A stretch of DNA of 64,000 nucleotides, taken from the NCBI GenBank assembly GCA_008921705.1, contig VFFE01006804.1:362658-426657 (forward strand), written 5' to 3'. Source of the DNA: Burhinus oedicnemus (lineage: Eukaryota > Chordata > Aves > Charadriiformes > Burhinidae). A program made the position numbers and the translations under genes. This document shows positions 1 to 10,964 of this stretch, one piece after another. The stretch's first letter is position 1. The number at the start of each line of letters is the position of its first letter. A model generated the notes under the pieces. The model was not told the origin of the DNA. It was given only the letters and a program-made list of their open reading frames with translations, and did no database searches.

Positions 1-248
1 AAGTTGGAACACAGGAAGTTCCATTCAAACCTAAGAAAAAACTTCTTTACGGTGAGGGTGACAGAGCACTGGAACAGGCTGCCCAGGGAGGTTGTGGAGT
101 CCCCTTCTCTGGAGATTTTCAAGCCCTGCCTGGATGCAGTCCTGAGTAATGTGCTCTAGGCATTCCTGTGTCAGCAGGGGAGTTGGACTAGATGATCTCT
201 AGAGGTCCCTTCCAACTCTGAAAATTCTGTGATTCCATGATTCCGTGA
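1..248 (+). mobile_element. CR1 LINE 3' end, cut by the window edge
   Basis: This is the 3' terminal part of a CR1 non-LTR retrotransposon. It contains the typical coding tail (actggaacaggctgcccag, then gttgtggagtcccc), followed by gactagatgatctct and gaggtcccttccaactctg. It ends in three degenerate octamers: attctgtg, attccatg, attccgtg. CR1 copies are normally 5'-truncated and lack a poly-A tail, ending in short octamer repeats, which fits. The 5' side lies outside the window. The ATTCTGTG-type octamer and the tctagaggtccc block differ from the ATTCTATG-type copies elsewhere in the window, so this belongs to a different CR1 subfamily. It is non-functional. Confidence 0.92.
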
Positions 249-3200
249 AATAGGTAACACTTTCCAGAGGGATCCCTAAATCTTTAACCTGTGATCTTCT
301 AGGCTAAAGATATGAAGCTGAGCTCTTAACCACAGACAAAACTCCTTTAATGCAGGCTACTTACAGACTTGTCTTTTCAATTGCACTGCCTACCCACAGG
401 CTGCTTTTCAAGGGGTGCTGAGTAAGTCAGTGGGAGAACTTCAAGCACTGTAAGAAGAGGCCCCTTCACTCTGCTCTTTTAGCTGTAATTGCTGACTCTC
501 ATTTGGCATGGCCCCATCTCTGCTCAGCTCCTGCTCTCTGTTCAGCCCCACATCGTTTCAGCTGTGATCTTTTTGCCCCTTTCAGCTCATTTGGTCATTG
601 ACTCTCTCTATTCTGGATCTCCCACGGCAGAATCCCTCTTTTTCACCTTGACTGAACCAGACTCACCCAACATTGAACGACTCCTTCACTCCTGTTCCCA
701 TCTTCCTGCAGGAAGCTCCACAGGTGCCCAGGCATGTGCTGACCCTCTCCTTCACTGCTACTACCTCCTGCATTTCACAATGCTGAATCACCTTCTCTGG
801 TTCCCTCCTAATCTTGCACTAAGAGGCTGTTTTTAGGGATCGGATCCCATGTCCCTACCAACCCACTATTCACTGCCATTTAATCATCATTCCATTTTTG
901 CTGACACCAGCAGCCAAGTAACAGTGGTTCAGAAGGGCAGGTAGAGGTGTCTTTAAAATTAAATACTGTCTTTTAATACCATTACCACAGGTGGTTTTTT
1001 TTCTCTTTTATTCCCTACAGAGGTAAAGGCAGGTTGGTCTAAAATGGAGTGGCAAGCATTTTTAGTGCATTGCAATGAATAGCAGTGCTTTATTTGTAGT
1101 ATATGTTAATTTCTGTGTCCTCACTCCATCCCCCTTCTCCGCACCTCCCAGAAGTGCTTCAAGGTCTTCTTGTTCTAGAAACCTCTGGTCCCTCCTTCAC
1201 CTCAGCAAATACAATCCCTGGAGCAGAATATAGCTGTCCTTTGATACCATTGCAGAAGGATATTTTATATTTTAACCGTTTGCTTCAACCTTGGGTGAAA
1301 ACAAGTGGGAAAACCCTGGGATTTCCAGTTGGAAGGAGAACCTCTCTCAGCAGCCCCAGGCAGGACTGAGCCCTGCTCTGCCTGTATACAACGTCTCTGG
1401 CAACATGGACTCTGACTGAGGGCACATAATGGATGGCATGGGCTGACCTACCTTTATGTTCATTTCCACTAGTGCTATTTGAGTACCTAACTGGTATTAA
1501 AAGTGTGTTAGTATGAGGAAGGGGGTCTCTGAGATCAGCTATATGCTGATATTTTTAAAGGTCATAAAACCCGGCATTTTAAGAAACAAAGGGGAAGAGC
1601 AGAAAAAACAACATACAGAGGGAAGAGAGATGAACCCTCTTAAGTAGTTGAACTCTGTGAACCCCTGATGCTCCCAGAGGTGACTGGAAATGGGAGGGCT
1701 GGGGAGGCTATATAAGGTAGGGCTGATAATTGTAGCTTTTAAAGAAGGGTGGGTGCTGGGAGGAAGGTAGTGGAAGAGCTCTGGGGAGCGATAGAAATGT
1801 AAGAGCTTTTTCTTCTGACTGGTTCACCTTGGTTCTTGGGGCAATAGCTTGTTGATGGGGTTTTAAGCCTTAGCTACTCTGCAAAGGTGCAATGAGAAGG
1901 TGTTCCTAACACTCTCTATTGAGTAAATGTCTATGGTGGTTGTCTTAGGTGTATGTGCCTACTTTCTGGGTGTCCAGAGTTGAATCTTACACTGAATCAA
2001 TCTCTTTTCGAGGAGAGGCTACTGGTACTTGGTGTTGATAACTGCTGGGCTGCAGTAGCAAGGGGATCCAGCCTGCCCTATGGTATATCAGTGACTCCCA
2101 AGCTCTTATATATGCAGGCCTTACTGTTCTTGCTTTCCTTTCCCTACTTGTATGGTCCACCTTTGACAATTCCTAGTCCCTGGAGTCTGGGTTCTTTGCT
2201 GCTGTTATGCTGTGTCACTGCTTCCTCGGTGGCCTTCTCCTTTTCTTGTTGTCTGTCCCCCTTCCTCCTCCTCACTGCAACTGTGGGTCCTGCAGGGAAT
2301 ATGAGATATATCAGCTCACTGCAGCTGGTGCTTTGCTCATTACCCTCTCACCATGTCATGCTTTGGCAGTAAGAGTGGCTCCTCAGGTCATTCAAGTCCA
2401 TGTGGTCTTGTCCAAGCTCTGACCATGGAAGGTGATGGGAGAGGCAGGTATTCCACATACCTATGAGTGGCATTGTTACAGTGGTCAGCATCTAGCTCCT
2501 TAAACATGTCAACAAACCTTCATGCAGACATTGTGGGGATGATATGTGTGAAGAAATGGTCTGCTGTGGATGAAATTACCTCCTGTGGAGGAATAGACAG
2601 ATGTCTCATAGCTCCTACACAGAGATAGATATTACCTATGACTTGTCCTGCACCCCCTGGCCCCAGTGGATTTCCCTTGCGTACTTAGGACTAAGGGAAG
2701 CCTGCTGAAGTTCCCAATGTGACCTTTGGGTGCAAACTTTCTGACCTAGCTTAAGAGGCCTGGAAGAAGGTTGAACTTAGCTCTACTGCCTTAGGTCAAA
2801 GCTAGCTAATCTATTGAATAGCTCAATCCTAATAGAAGTATGTTGGAGTCATCAGTCAGTAACTTAATAAAATGAAATAAATTCTCTATTAAATTGAGCT
2901 CAAATTTATTAAGGTTATTAGCCTTAATGAAGATAATGAATATTGGAAACATACTTTTGAGGTCTATAACTGCTCTCAGTCCATTGTTAAAATACTGTTC
3001 AAAATGTAAGTAACTGCCAGGGTATTCAATTATTAGAAACAATGACCTGCCAGGAGAACAGTGCAAATGATAGGGTTTATTTTTCGGCCTGGTGAGGAAC
3101 AAGAAGAAATATGAAGTACCTTTTAAGCCTGACCTACAGGGCAAGTCTTCTCTCTGCTGAAGAATTGGTTTCCCCCCTCACCCCTCCTCATTACCAGATG

Positions 3201-6200
3201 TTAAGGGCTTTTTGAAAGACTTTAACCCATTAGGTTAAATAGAAGAAAAAGGTCTGCCTAAAATTTTATATGAGTGTGACAAAATGAAACACTTTGTCTT
3301 CCTATATACATTATAACGTGCTCATACAGTTGAGGACTCGTCTTTCTAACTTAGCTCTGCATACTTGGCAAAAGATGCACTTGAAACTTATGTTTTTCAA
3401 GCTGCTGTGACCCAACTAAGACAACATGGCTGTGCTGTTATGATCCTGTTTCATGTATGAGGTAAGTATGGTCAGGAGCCTGCCTCTTGGCAGGCACAAA
3501 TCAGTGGGGAAATTACTTTTTCTTTTGAGTGTTAGTGCTGCTGTAGCACACATCCAGAACCAAGACTGGGAATTGGAGTCCCTGTGTTGGTGATATTCAG
3601 GTGTGTAATGAAGACATACCTCCTGCCCCAGGAATCTTATGGTTATGATGTTCAACCTTGTGTTTGTGAGCTGGGATGGCTGGGTTTAATCTCTGAGCTG
3701 AGAAATGCCTTGTGTCTGGGTCTCCCATGGTTTCAAAAGGAGAGCTGGCTGGTGCTGGCTCCTGCTCTCCTTCAGACACCAAACAGCAGCAACTCTTGGT
3801 GCTGTGGCAGCTTTATCCCAATATAACTTTTGGGTGAACCTCACGAATACAAGCTGCGCTCAGGTGTATGTGCAGATAACCCCTTGTATTGGTGTTTGAG
3901 CCACCCATTCTGGGGGCTTGAAGGTACCTTCAGGAGTCCAGACTCCTGTGGGGTTACTGGAGAGAGAGAAAGCACCTCTCTGAGGTCCCCTGGGTTACCC
4001 TCCAGAAATACTGGCTTCTCTCCGCTGATTAGACTTCTGCCTAATATGGGTCCTGATGACAAGTTATGTATTAAGCTAAATAATTTCATTTTAAGACTGT
4101 GTTTAGAGTTTAAGACTGTGCAGTGTGACCCAAGTGAGACTTCATTGCTTCATGAGAGTTGCATGTTAATTAAAGCTAGGTAATATGTGATGTACAAGAT
4201 AGAGACCATAGCTTCTTCAGAGGGCCATAACAATACCATCTGTTTCAGGGCGATGTGGATTTTATTTTAAGCTAGTCTCGGTCTTCAGTTCAAGCAACAG
4301 TCAGTTATAGCAGAGTCCTGACTACAGATCAGATACTCCAAGATATCTACTGCAGCGTGGGGTGGAAATAGTCTGTAGACATGGGCACACCTGCGTTCAT
4401 GGAGTTGAATCCTGCGCTGGAGGTGCAAGATGATGTAGTAGCTACTGTGCTTCTCAGTCATCTGCTGCCACTTATACCTGCCAGGCACCTTCTCCAGCTC
4501 CATCTATCTATAGGCTATCTTCTCAGGTCTGACTGCACTTCCCAGGAAAGATCATGCCCTTCTCACAACAGGATTGTCTCCCTTTTGGGGACGCTCCTCA
4601 CATGATGAACTTTGGGAGATGGAGTTGCTACTCAGTTGATTGGCAAAGAAAAACAAATTTGAGTGGTGGATAGCTGGTTCAAAGCATTTCTGAGTTCTTT
4701 TTTTAAAAAGTCAGTACTTCCTGTGGAAAATATAACCTTAGTCTAAATAAAAAGATTGCTTTTTTTTAGTGAAAAATCAGCTTTCTCACACACAGGTATG
4801 ATGGAAAACCAACCAGTGGGCTACAGTAAAACAGCCTCAAGACAGAACATGATGTACTGCAAAGCAGGAAAGCCGAACCCTTCCCCATGCACCTGTCAGG
4901 TGGTGATGCATGGAGTGGTGAGCGCACACTCTCCATCCATTGTGGAGCTGGTGGAAACCATAACAATGAGTGAGGGAGGGAGAAGAATGTGATAACAGCT
5001 CCTCTGTCTTCAGGTAGTCCAAACCTGCCCAACATTAAAGGGGTAATTTTAGGAATTAACCTGTTTGCTGGTTTTTAAGGGTGACATCTTAATAATCATG
5101 TGCAGCCAGGCCTTGGATGTCTCCAGGGGCTGCAGATGTTTGCTCTTCACCACAGCCCATTTTCCAATACAGAGGCGGCACCTAAGGCCTGGTTTATTGC
5201 TGCAACTTATATACATAAACCCAACCAATTTTAATTAAAAGCACTGCAAAAAGTGCTAAAGTTCAGGAAATTTAAAGATTAACGCCAAGGGTTTGTTTCA
5301 CACATTCTTAAAATGAACAGATTGGACTTTTCTTAGAAGTAATTTCCCTTTCAAAAGCAAAAAGATATTTATTGAAAGGTGATTAAATCTTTCCTTGATA
5401 TACCGATTTCATTCCAATTTTGTTAGGAACAGGCTAAGCACTCTTTACCTATGAATTTGAGGATTAAGAAAGATGCACAATAAAAGGCTTCTAACCTGCT
5501 AGTTGCCCATAGGCAATGAGTGATTGTTTTTTTCCTTAGGAAATGAACCCATGCTTCAAAGACATGTTCAGCAAATAGTCCAGTTGCAAAAATAATCTGC
5601 CTCTCCTCTTTGGACAGCAAGCAAACTTGCTGCTAGCTTTCCTGTAATCAAAATTCTACATGCAATTTGAATTGGTTTATTTTTATTACAAAAAAAGTCT
5701 TGGGCTGTAAGTTAAGATAGTGATTAAGCCAGGGCCACTGCCAAAAGAAGCAATACTGCCTGCCCTGGCTGCCTGTTCCTTTTTAATGGTACAAATACCT
5801 GACACTGGATGGTGAACCAGACTGGAGAACAGACCTGAGATGAAACTGGTCCTGTGAATACATTTGGGGGTGGTGGGAAAAGAGACCTATGCCTTTCTGT
5901 GGCCATGCTGTCCAGTTGACTTAAACCATATATGAAGCTATGTAAAAGACATTTGCTACCTGCTGAGGAGAATTAGGTGCCCAATTTCCATTTAGTTCTA
6001 AGGAATGCTACAGACAACTAAGGTGCTTTTGAGTTGTCTGCTATCAGCTGTTAAACTTCTTCCTTTGTGGACTAAGTGTGATGTATCTGACCCGATCCCT
6101 GCTCCAATCTCCACCACATGCTGCTGGTTGGCCCTGGTGCTTGATTTACCTTTGAGCTACCTTAGTGCTAAGCTGGAGAAAAATAATCCAGCAGAGAAGC

Positions 6201-8739
6201 AAATGGCTGTGAGTTCAGCTGTGCTGTTCAGTTGCATGCTTAAAGGGAGATTGGTGGGGCACATGTTCATGGCTGGAAACTTAACAAGTGATGGCATATT
6301 GTTGTGTCCCTGAAGCCTGTGAGACAGCATTGGCTTGGATCAGCTGGTGATTTGGTCCTCACACTTCAGTGACTGCTTTATTTCTTCATCATTCTGGTAA
6401 GCTTCTGGGGGGAATCTCTTCTGATCTCTTGGTGCAGCATCAGCTCCAGGGGTTCCTTTGGTCATGACTAAATGACAAACCCAGAGCCAAGCTGGTCCTA
6501 AATGGAGTATGTGTGTGTGAATGCACTGCTTTTCTCCTTACCTCAAGCCAGGATTGAACAGTTACTTTAAAGCATTTTGTGAACTTCTAACTAGAAGGAG
6601 TACAAAACTGTTTCAGTCTCAGCTGAACCCAAACCAAGACTTAACCAGAAGACAGACTGGTTCAAATTCCAGGGGACAAATACTAACAGTTATAAATGTT
6701 TGCTTAAAATTCATGGCTGCTGTCAACATGCTTACCAGATAATTTCAAAGGGGACGTGTGTGAAATGAATGGACAGAGCCAGTGCAAACTTCCTGCCATT
6801 AAAATTAGAATGCTCATTTGGACCCCTCTTGCTCCTTCAATATTTTATCAATTCAAAAGGTCAGAAACAGGAACCTAGGATTTGAGCCAAAGTTATGGTT
6901 GCCTTCCTCGCTCTTGTGAAAAGGCTTTATTCAGAGATGCATAAAGAAAGTCAGCCTGAGGATGAGTCCGTTTCCCAATGGAAGTTTGTGTCCTTGCGCT
7001 CTGTGGACCCAGGATGTATCAGTGGAGTGGTGCATATTGATCTCTTTTTATCCTAAGATATGCTGGGTCTTAAGTCTGCGTTTGAACTACCAGTGAGAGA
7101 TCACGAAGTCTACAACAGGTGTAATCAACCATCTGGGTGGGCCGTTTGATCATCCTGTGCTTTTATGTGATTGTGTCTGGCGTTTCTTCCAATCTGAGTG
7201 AATCTAAATACCTCTTAGAATTACAGGTAGTACAGTCTTCTCTCTTCCTCATCCTGATTTCTTGACTGTGCTCATCTTGTGCTGCTTAGTGCCTTGCATT
7301 GGCCTTGCCAAGACCTCCCAATCCTTCACTGTCTATGGAGCAAAGCTGTTGAGTCATGTGTCTGAAAGCTGCTGTCTATTGGCCATGCAAAGGCTCTCCA
7401 ATGCTGCTTTCTGTCACTGCTCTACCCCCAACTTCTTGCTGTCTTCCATTATTTAAGTCTTGAAAACAGTTTGCAAAGGAATCGTTTCTAGATGCACATT
7501 TGCTCCAGGCCCATAGAACTTCATGCCATGGCTTCAAGTTTAATAAGAAACCATCTTCATTAGGGCTGAAAATGACTTCCAGTTTCTCCCAGTCCAACAG
7601 CTGTTTAGCTTCATGCTGGCTGCCAGTTGCACACACCTGCATGTTGCAGCTGTGTGTGCTGCTAAAACACACTCTATCGACAGCTGAGTAGCCAACACCT
7701 GGAAGACATAAAGTATTTACAATTCGGAACAAGAACAAAACTCCTGTAATAAAAATACTTGTAGGTGATCTGTAGTCTTTCAAGTGGCTGATGCAGAAAC
7801 CATTTTTTTCCTTCTGATCGCTGGGCTGGGGGGAAGATGGAAGGCTAATTTGTTAGCAGGCCTGCTTGCACGTTTGTGAGCTCTGGCGGTAAATACCCAC
7901 TGGCCTTTATGTTTTCAGAAACAGCAGGCAGAGACCAGAATAATTTTGGCAGACAGGAATTTATTAGATTGGGAGTCCAAAAATGAGGAGATTAATAGAG
8001 AAAAGACTTGCAAAAGGGAATGTTGCTTGAGGAGTGTCCTAACAATGAGGTCTACTCTCATGTATTATGTCTTCAGGGAAGCTGTGAAAGAAACTTCTTT
8101 GCTTGAGCTGCTTCAGCTCTCCCTTTAATGGAGGCTTCATTTTTCTAGGCTGTGCACAGCAGCCCTCGTACCAAAGTATTTGCAATGTTGGAGTGAGGCT
8201 TTGCAGAGCACCTGTATGTGGGATGTGCCTGGCTGCTCTCGGCTCTCTTGGGGAACCAAGCTTTGCCTTGGACATGCATCTTAAATAGACAAGAGGATGA
8301 TCTTGCAGCTTGGTTTCACGGATGAGGAAAGCGAATGCTTGCATATCACCAAAGCATTCTATGGCAGAGTGGGGAATCAAGCAGGCTTTTGGGCTATCAA
8401 ACAGCAGGCTGGACATACCCTGTATTTCATTCAAGGATGATCCCATAGTGACTGCAAGGTTGAGGGTAATAGGTCAGATCCCAAGGAACAGTTAAAATCC
8501 TTAGTCATCCTCATAAACCCCTGTTAACTGGGAACCTTGACATATTATTATCAGACATCAATACCCAGAGACCAAGTAGTGGGTATGTCACGATGTGGTG
8601 CCTCACTGTGGTGGAGGAAGGTTTATGTCCTAGCAAAATATTTGGTCAATGCTCCTCTTCCCAGTGCTTTTGGATGCAGTTAATTGTTTTGTGTCCTGTG
8701 CTGAAGCAGGGCAACGGTCAGAGATCACTGTGGAAACAG
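249..8739. other. Unique non-coding stretch, no gene recognised
   Basis: I see no recognisable protein, RNA gene or young repeat in this 8.5-kb stretch. Open frames are short and overlap in several frames, and none resembles a known family. It contains scattered features of uncertain meaning: a TATA-like TATATAAGG at 1709-1717 in a G-rich context, a GAG|GTAAGT donor-like site at 3461, and a possible acceptor at 7918 (tatgttttcag) followed by 70 open codons to a stop at 8126-8128. A tRNA-type B-box-like string (ggttcaaattcc) near 6660 has no matching A box. All could be chance. Confidence 0.6.
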
Positions 8740-10181
8740 ATGCCTGGAGGATCATTCATGGGACCTGATGAGATTCATCTGCGGGTCCTGAGGGAACGGG
8801 TGGATGAAGTTGCTGAGCCACTATCCATCATATTTGAGAAGTCATGGCAGTCTGGTGAAGTTCCCGCTGACTGGAAAAGGGGAAACATAACAACCATTTT
8901 TAAAAAGGGAAAAAAGGAAGACCTGGGGAACTACAGGCCAGTCAGTTTCACCTCTGTGCCTGGCAAGATCATGGAGCAGATTCTCCTGGAAACTGTGCTA
9001 AGGCACATGGAAGATAAGGAGGTGATTGGTGGCATCCAACACGGCTTCACTAAGGGCAAATTGTGGCTGACAAACTTGGTAGCCTTCTACAACAGTGTTA
9101 CAGTGTTGGTAGATAAGGGAAGAGCAACTGACATCATCTACCTGGAATTGTGCAAAGCATTTGACATTGTCCCACATGACATCCTTGTCTCTAAACTGGA
9201 GAAACATGGATGTGACCAGCGGACCACTCAGTGGATAAGGAACTGGCTGGATGGTCACACTCAAAGAGTTATGGTCAATGGCTTGATGTCCAAGTGGTGA
9301 GCAGTGATGAGTGGTGTTCCTCAGGGGTTGGTACTGGGACAAGTATTATTTAACATCTTTGTTGGTGACATGGATGTAGGGGCTGAGTGCACCCTCAGCA
9401 AGTTTGCTGATGACACCAAGCTGTGTGGTGCGGTCGACACACTGGAGGGAAGGGAGGCCATCCAGAGGGACCTGGACAGGCTTGAGATGTGGGCCCATGC
9501 AAACCTCATGAAGCACAACAAGGCCAAGTGCCATGTCCTGCACCTGGGACAGGCCAATCCCATGCACAAATACAGGCTGGGCGGAGAATGGATTGAGAGC
9601 AGCCCTGAGGAGAAGGACTTGGGGATGTTGGCGCATGAGAAGCTCAACATGAGCCAGCAATGTGCACTCGCAGCCCAGAAAGCCAGCCGCACCCTGGGCT
9701 GCATCAAAAGAAGCGTGGCCAGCAGGTTGAGAGAGGTGATTCTGCCCCTCTACTCTGCTCTTGTGAGACCCCACCTGGAGTACTGCATCCAGCTCTGGAG
9801 CCCTCAACATAAGAAGGACATGGACTTGTTGGAGTGGGTCCAGAGGAGGGCCACAAAGACGATCAGAGGGCTGGAGCACCTTTCCTATGAAGACAGGCTG
9901 AGAGAGTTGGGGTTGTTCAGCCTGGAGGAAAAAAGGCTCCAGGAAGACTTTGTAGCAGCTTTCCAGTGTCTGAAGGGGGCCTACAAGAAAGCTTACAATG
10001 GCATGTGGTGATAGGATGAGGGGTAATGGCTTCAAACTGGAAGCAGTTCGATATTAGGAAGAAATTTTTCACTCTGAGGGAGGTGAGGCACTGGAACATG
10101 TTGCCCAAGGAAGTTGTGGATGCCCCATCCCTGGAAATATTCAAGACCAGTTTGGATGGGGCTTTGAGCAACCTGGTCCAG
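8740..10181 (+). pseudogene. CR1 ORF2 remnant: reverse transcriptase core to C-terminus
   Basis: In a live CR1 this polyprotein (endonuclease plus reverse transcriptase) copies CR1 RNA at the target site. Visible blocks in order: [25 protein letters not shown] (fingers); motif [12 protein letters not shown] near 9139; motif [11 protein letters not shown] near 9310; motif C, FADD at 9403-9414; and the C-terminal [16 protein letters not shown] and [12 protein letters not shown] blocks. Damage: an in-frame TGA at 9298-9300 splits one continuous frame (both halves share a frame), a further TGA sits at 10009-10011, and small frameshifts follow before the [15 protein letters not shown] segment in another frame. 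In motif A the codon at 9145-9147 is GAA, giving YLE where related CR1 copies have YLD. That Asp is a metal ligand in reverse transcriptases, so this copy would be catalytically impaired even without the stops. The expected final stop after the LSNLV block reads CAG. Confidence 0.93.
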
Positions 10182-10276
10182 TGGGAGGCGTCCCTGCCAA
10201 TGGCAGGAGTGTCAGAACTAGATGATCTTTGAGGTCCCTTCCAACCTAAACCATTCTATGATTCTATGATTCTATG
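8740..10276 (+). mobile_element. 5'-truncated CR1 LINE carrying a dead ORF2 reverse transcriptase region
   Basis: This is the largest repeat in the window, about 1.5 kb. It enters ORF2 just upstream of a GPDEIH block and runs through the reverse transcriptase, the C-terminal region and the 3' tail to three perfect octamers, attctatg at 10253-10260, 10261-10268 and 10269-10276. It is in the plus orientation. The endonuclease part of ORF2 and all of ORF1 are absent, as expected from the 5' truncation usual for CR1. The upstream edge is approximate (8735-8760) because homology fades into unique sequence. The copy is inactive: see the coding remnant entry for the damage. Confidence 0.95.
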
Positions 10277-10616
10277 GCCCATAGTTGAGTGAAGTTGACC
10301 CTTGAAATTGTTCTTCAGAGATTATGTACTACTTCTGCACAGTCTCAAAAAGGAATAAGTGAGGGCACAGGAGCAACAAGGTGTAGGGAAGACCCAGCAA
10401 ATGCTACTGGAAGTATTTGACTTGAATTGATGTGGGATATGCCTTTCACTCCCACCAGGTTGGCTTAGAGAGCTTTTGTAAGCAGGGAAGGAAGAGCAGA
10501 AGAGCAGCAATGTCCTCTGTAAGCAGCAGACCTTCCTGTTGCAGGAGGTTGCCAGAGCGGCAGGTATGAGATGAGCTTGAAATAGCATGGTTGATTTTAG
10601 GGACAGTAACTCTTGT

Positions 10617-10964
10617 TATCATAGAAATGCCCAGGTTGGAAGGGACCTCAAAACATCATCTGGTACAACCTTTTGTGGAAAAGAGAGCATAGATGAGATG
10701 ATGTAGGACCCTGTCCAGTTGTGTCTTGAAAACCTCCAGTGATGGGTACTCCACCACTTCCCTGGGGAGGTTGTTCCAGTGATTGACTGTTCTCACTGTA
10801 AAAAAAAATATTTCTTATATCAAGATGAAACCTCTCACAGTGCAACTTGTACTTGTTGCTCCTTGTCCTCTCCATGTGGCTCCGTGTGAAGAGAGAGCCT
10901 CTGTCCTCTTTGTAGTTGCCGTTTAGGTACTGGAAAACTGTGATGAGGTCCCCCTGAGCCTTTG
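10617..10964 (-). mobile_element. CR1 LINE 3' fragment, minus strand
   Basis: Read on the minus strand this gives a CR1 ORF2 C-terminus and tail. Fossil peptide blocks are visible: FQYLNGNYKEDRGSLF, then HMERTRSNKYKLHCERFHLDI, broken by an A-rich tract (plus-strand 10798-10808) before the degraded [15 protein letters not shown] block. It ends towards 10617 in gaggtcccttccaacctg and a degraded octamer. It lies about 340 bp beyond the end of the large plus-strand CR1 and points towards it, so the two insertions are independent. Only the 3' third of ORF2 is left. The octamer is too decayed to show the tail type. Confidence 0.9.

Noticed and set aside
1709..1717. TATA-like TATATAAGG in a G-rich context
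   Set aside because: No downstream start, exon or motif cluster supports a promoter; single TATA strings are frequent in AT-leaning DNA.
6655..6675. tRNA B-box-like ggttcaaattcc
   Set aside because: No A box at the right distance and no cloverleaf stems; at most a faint SINE trace.
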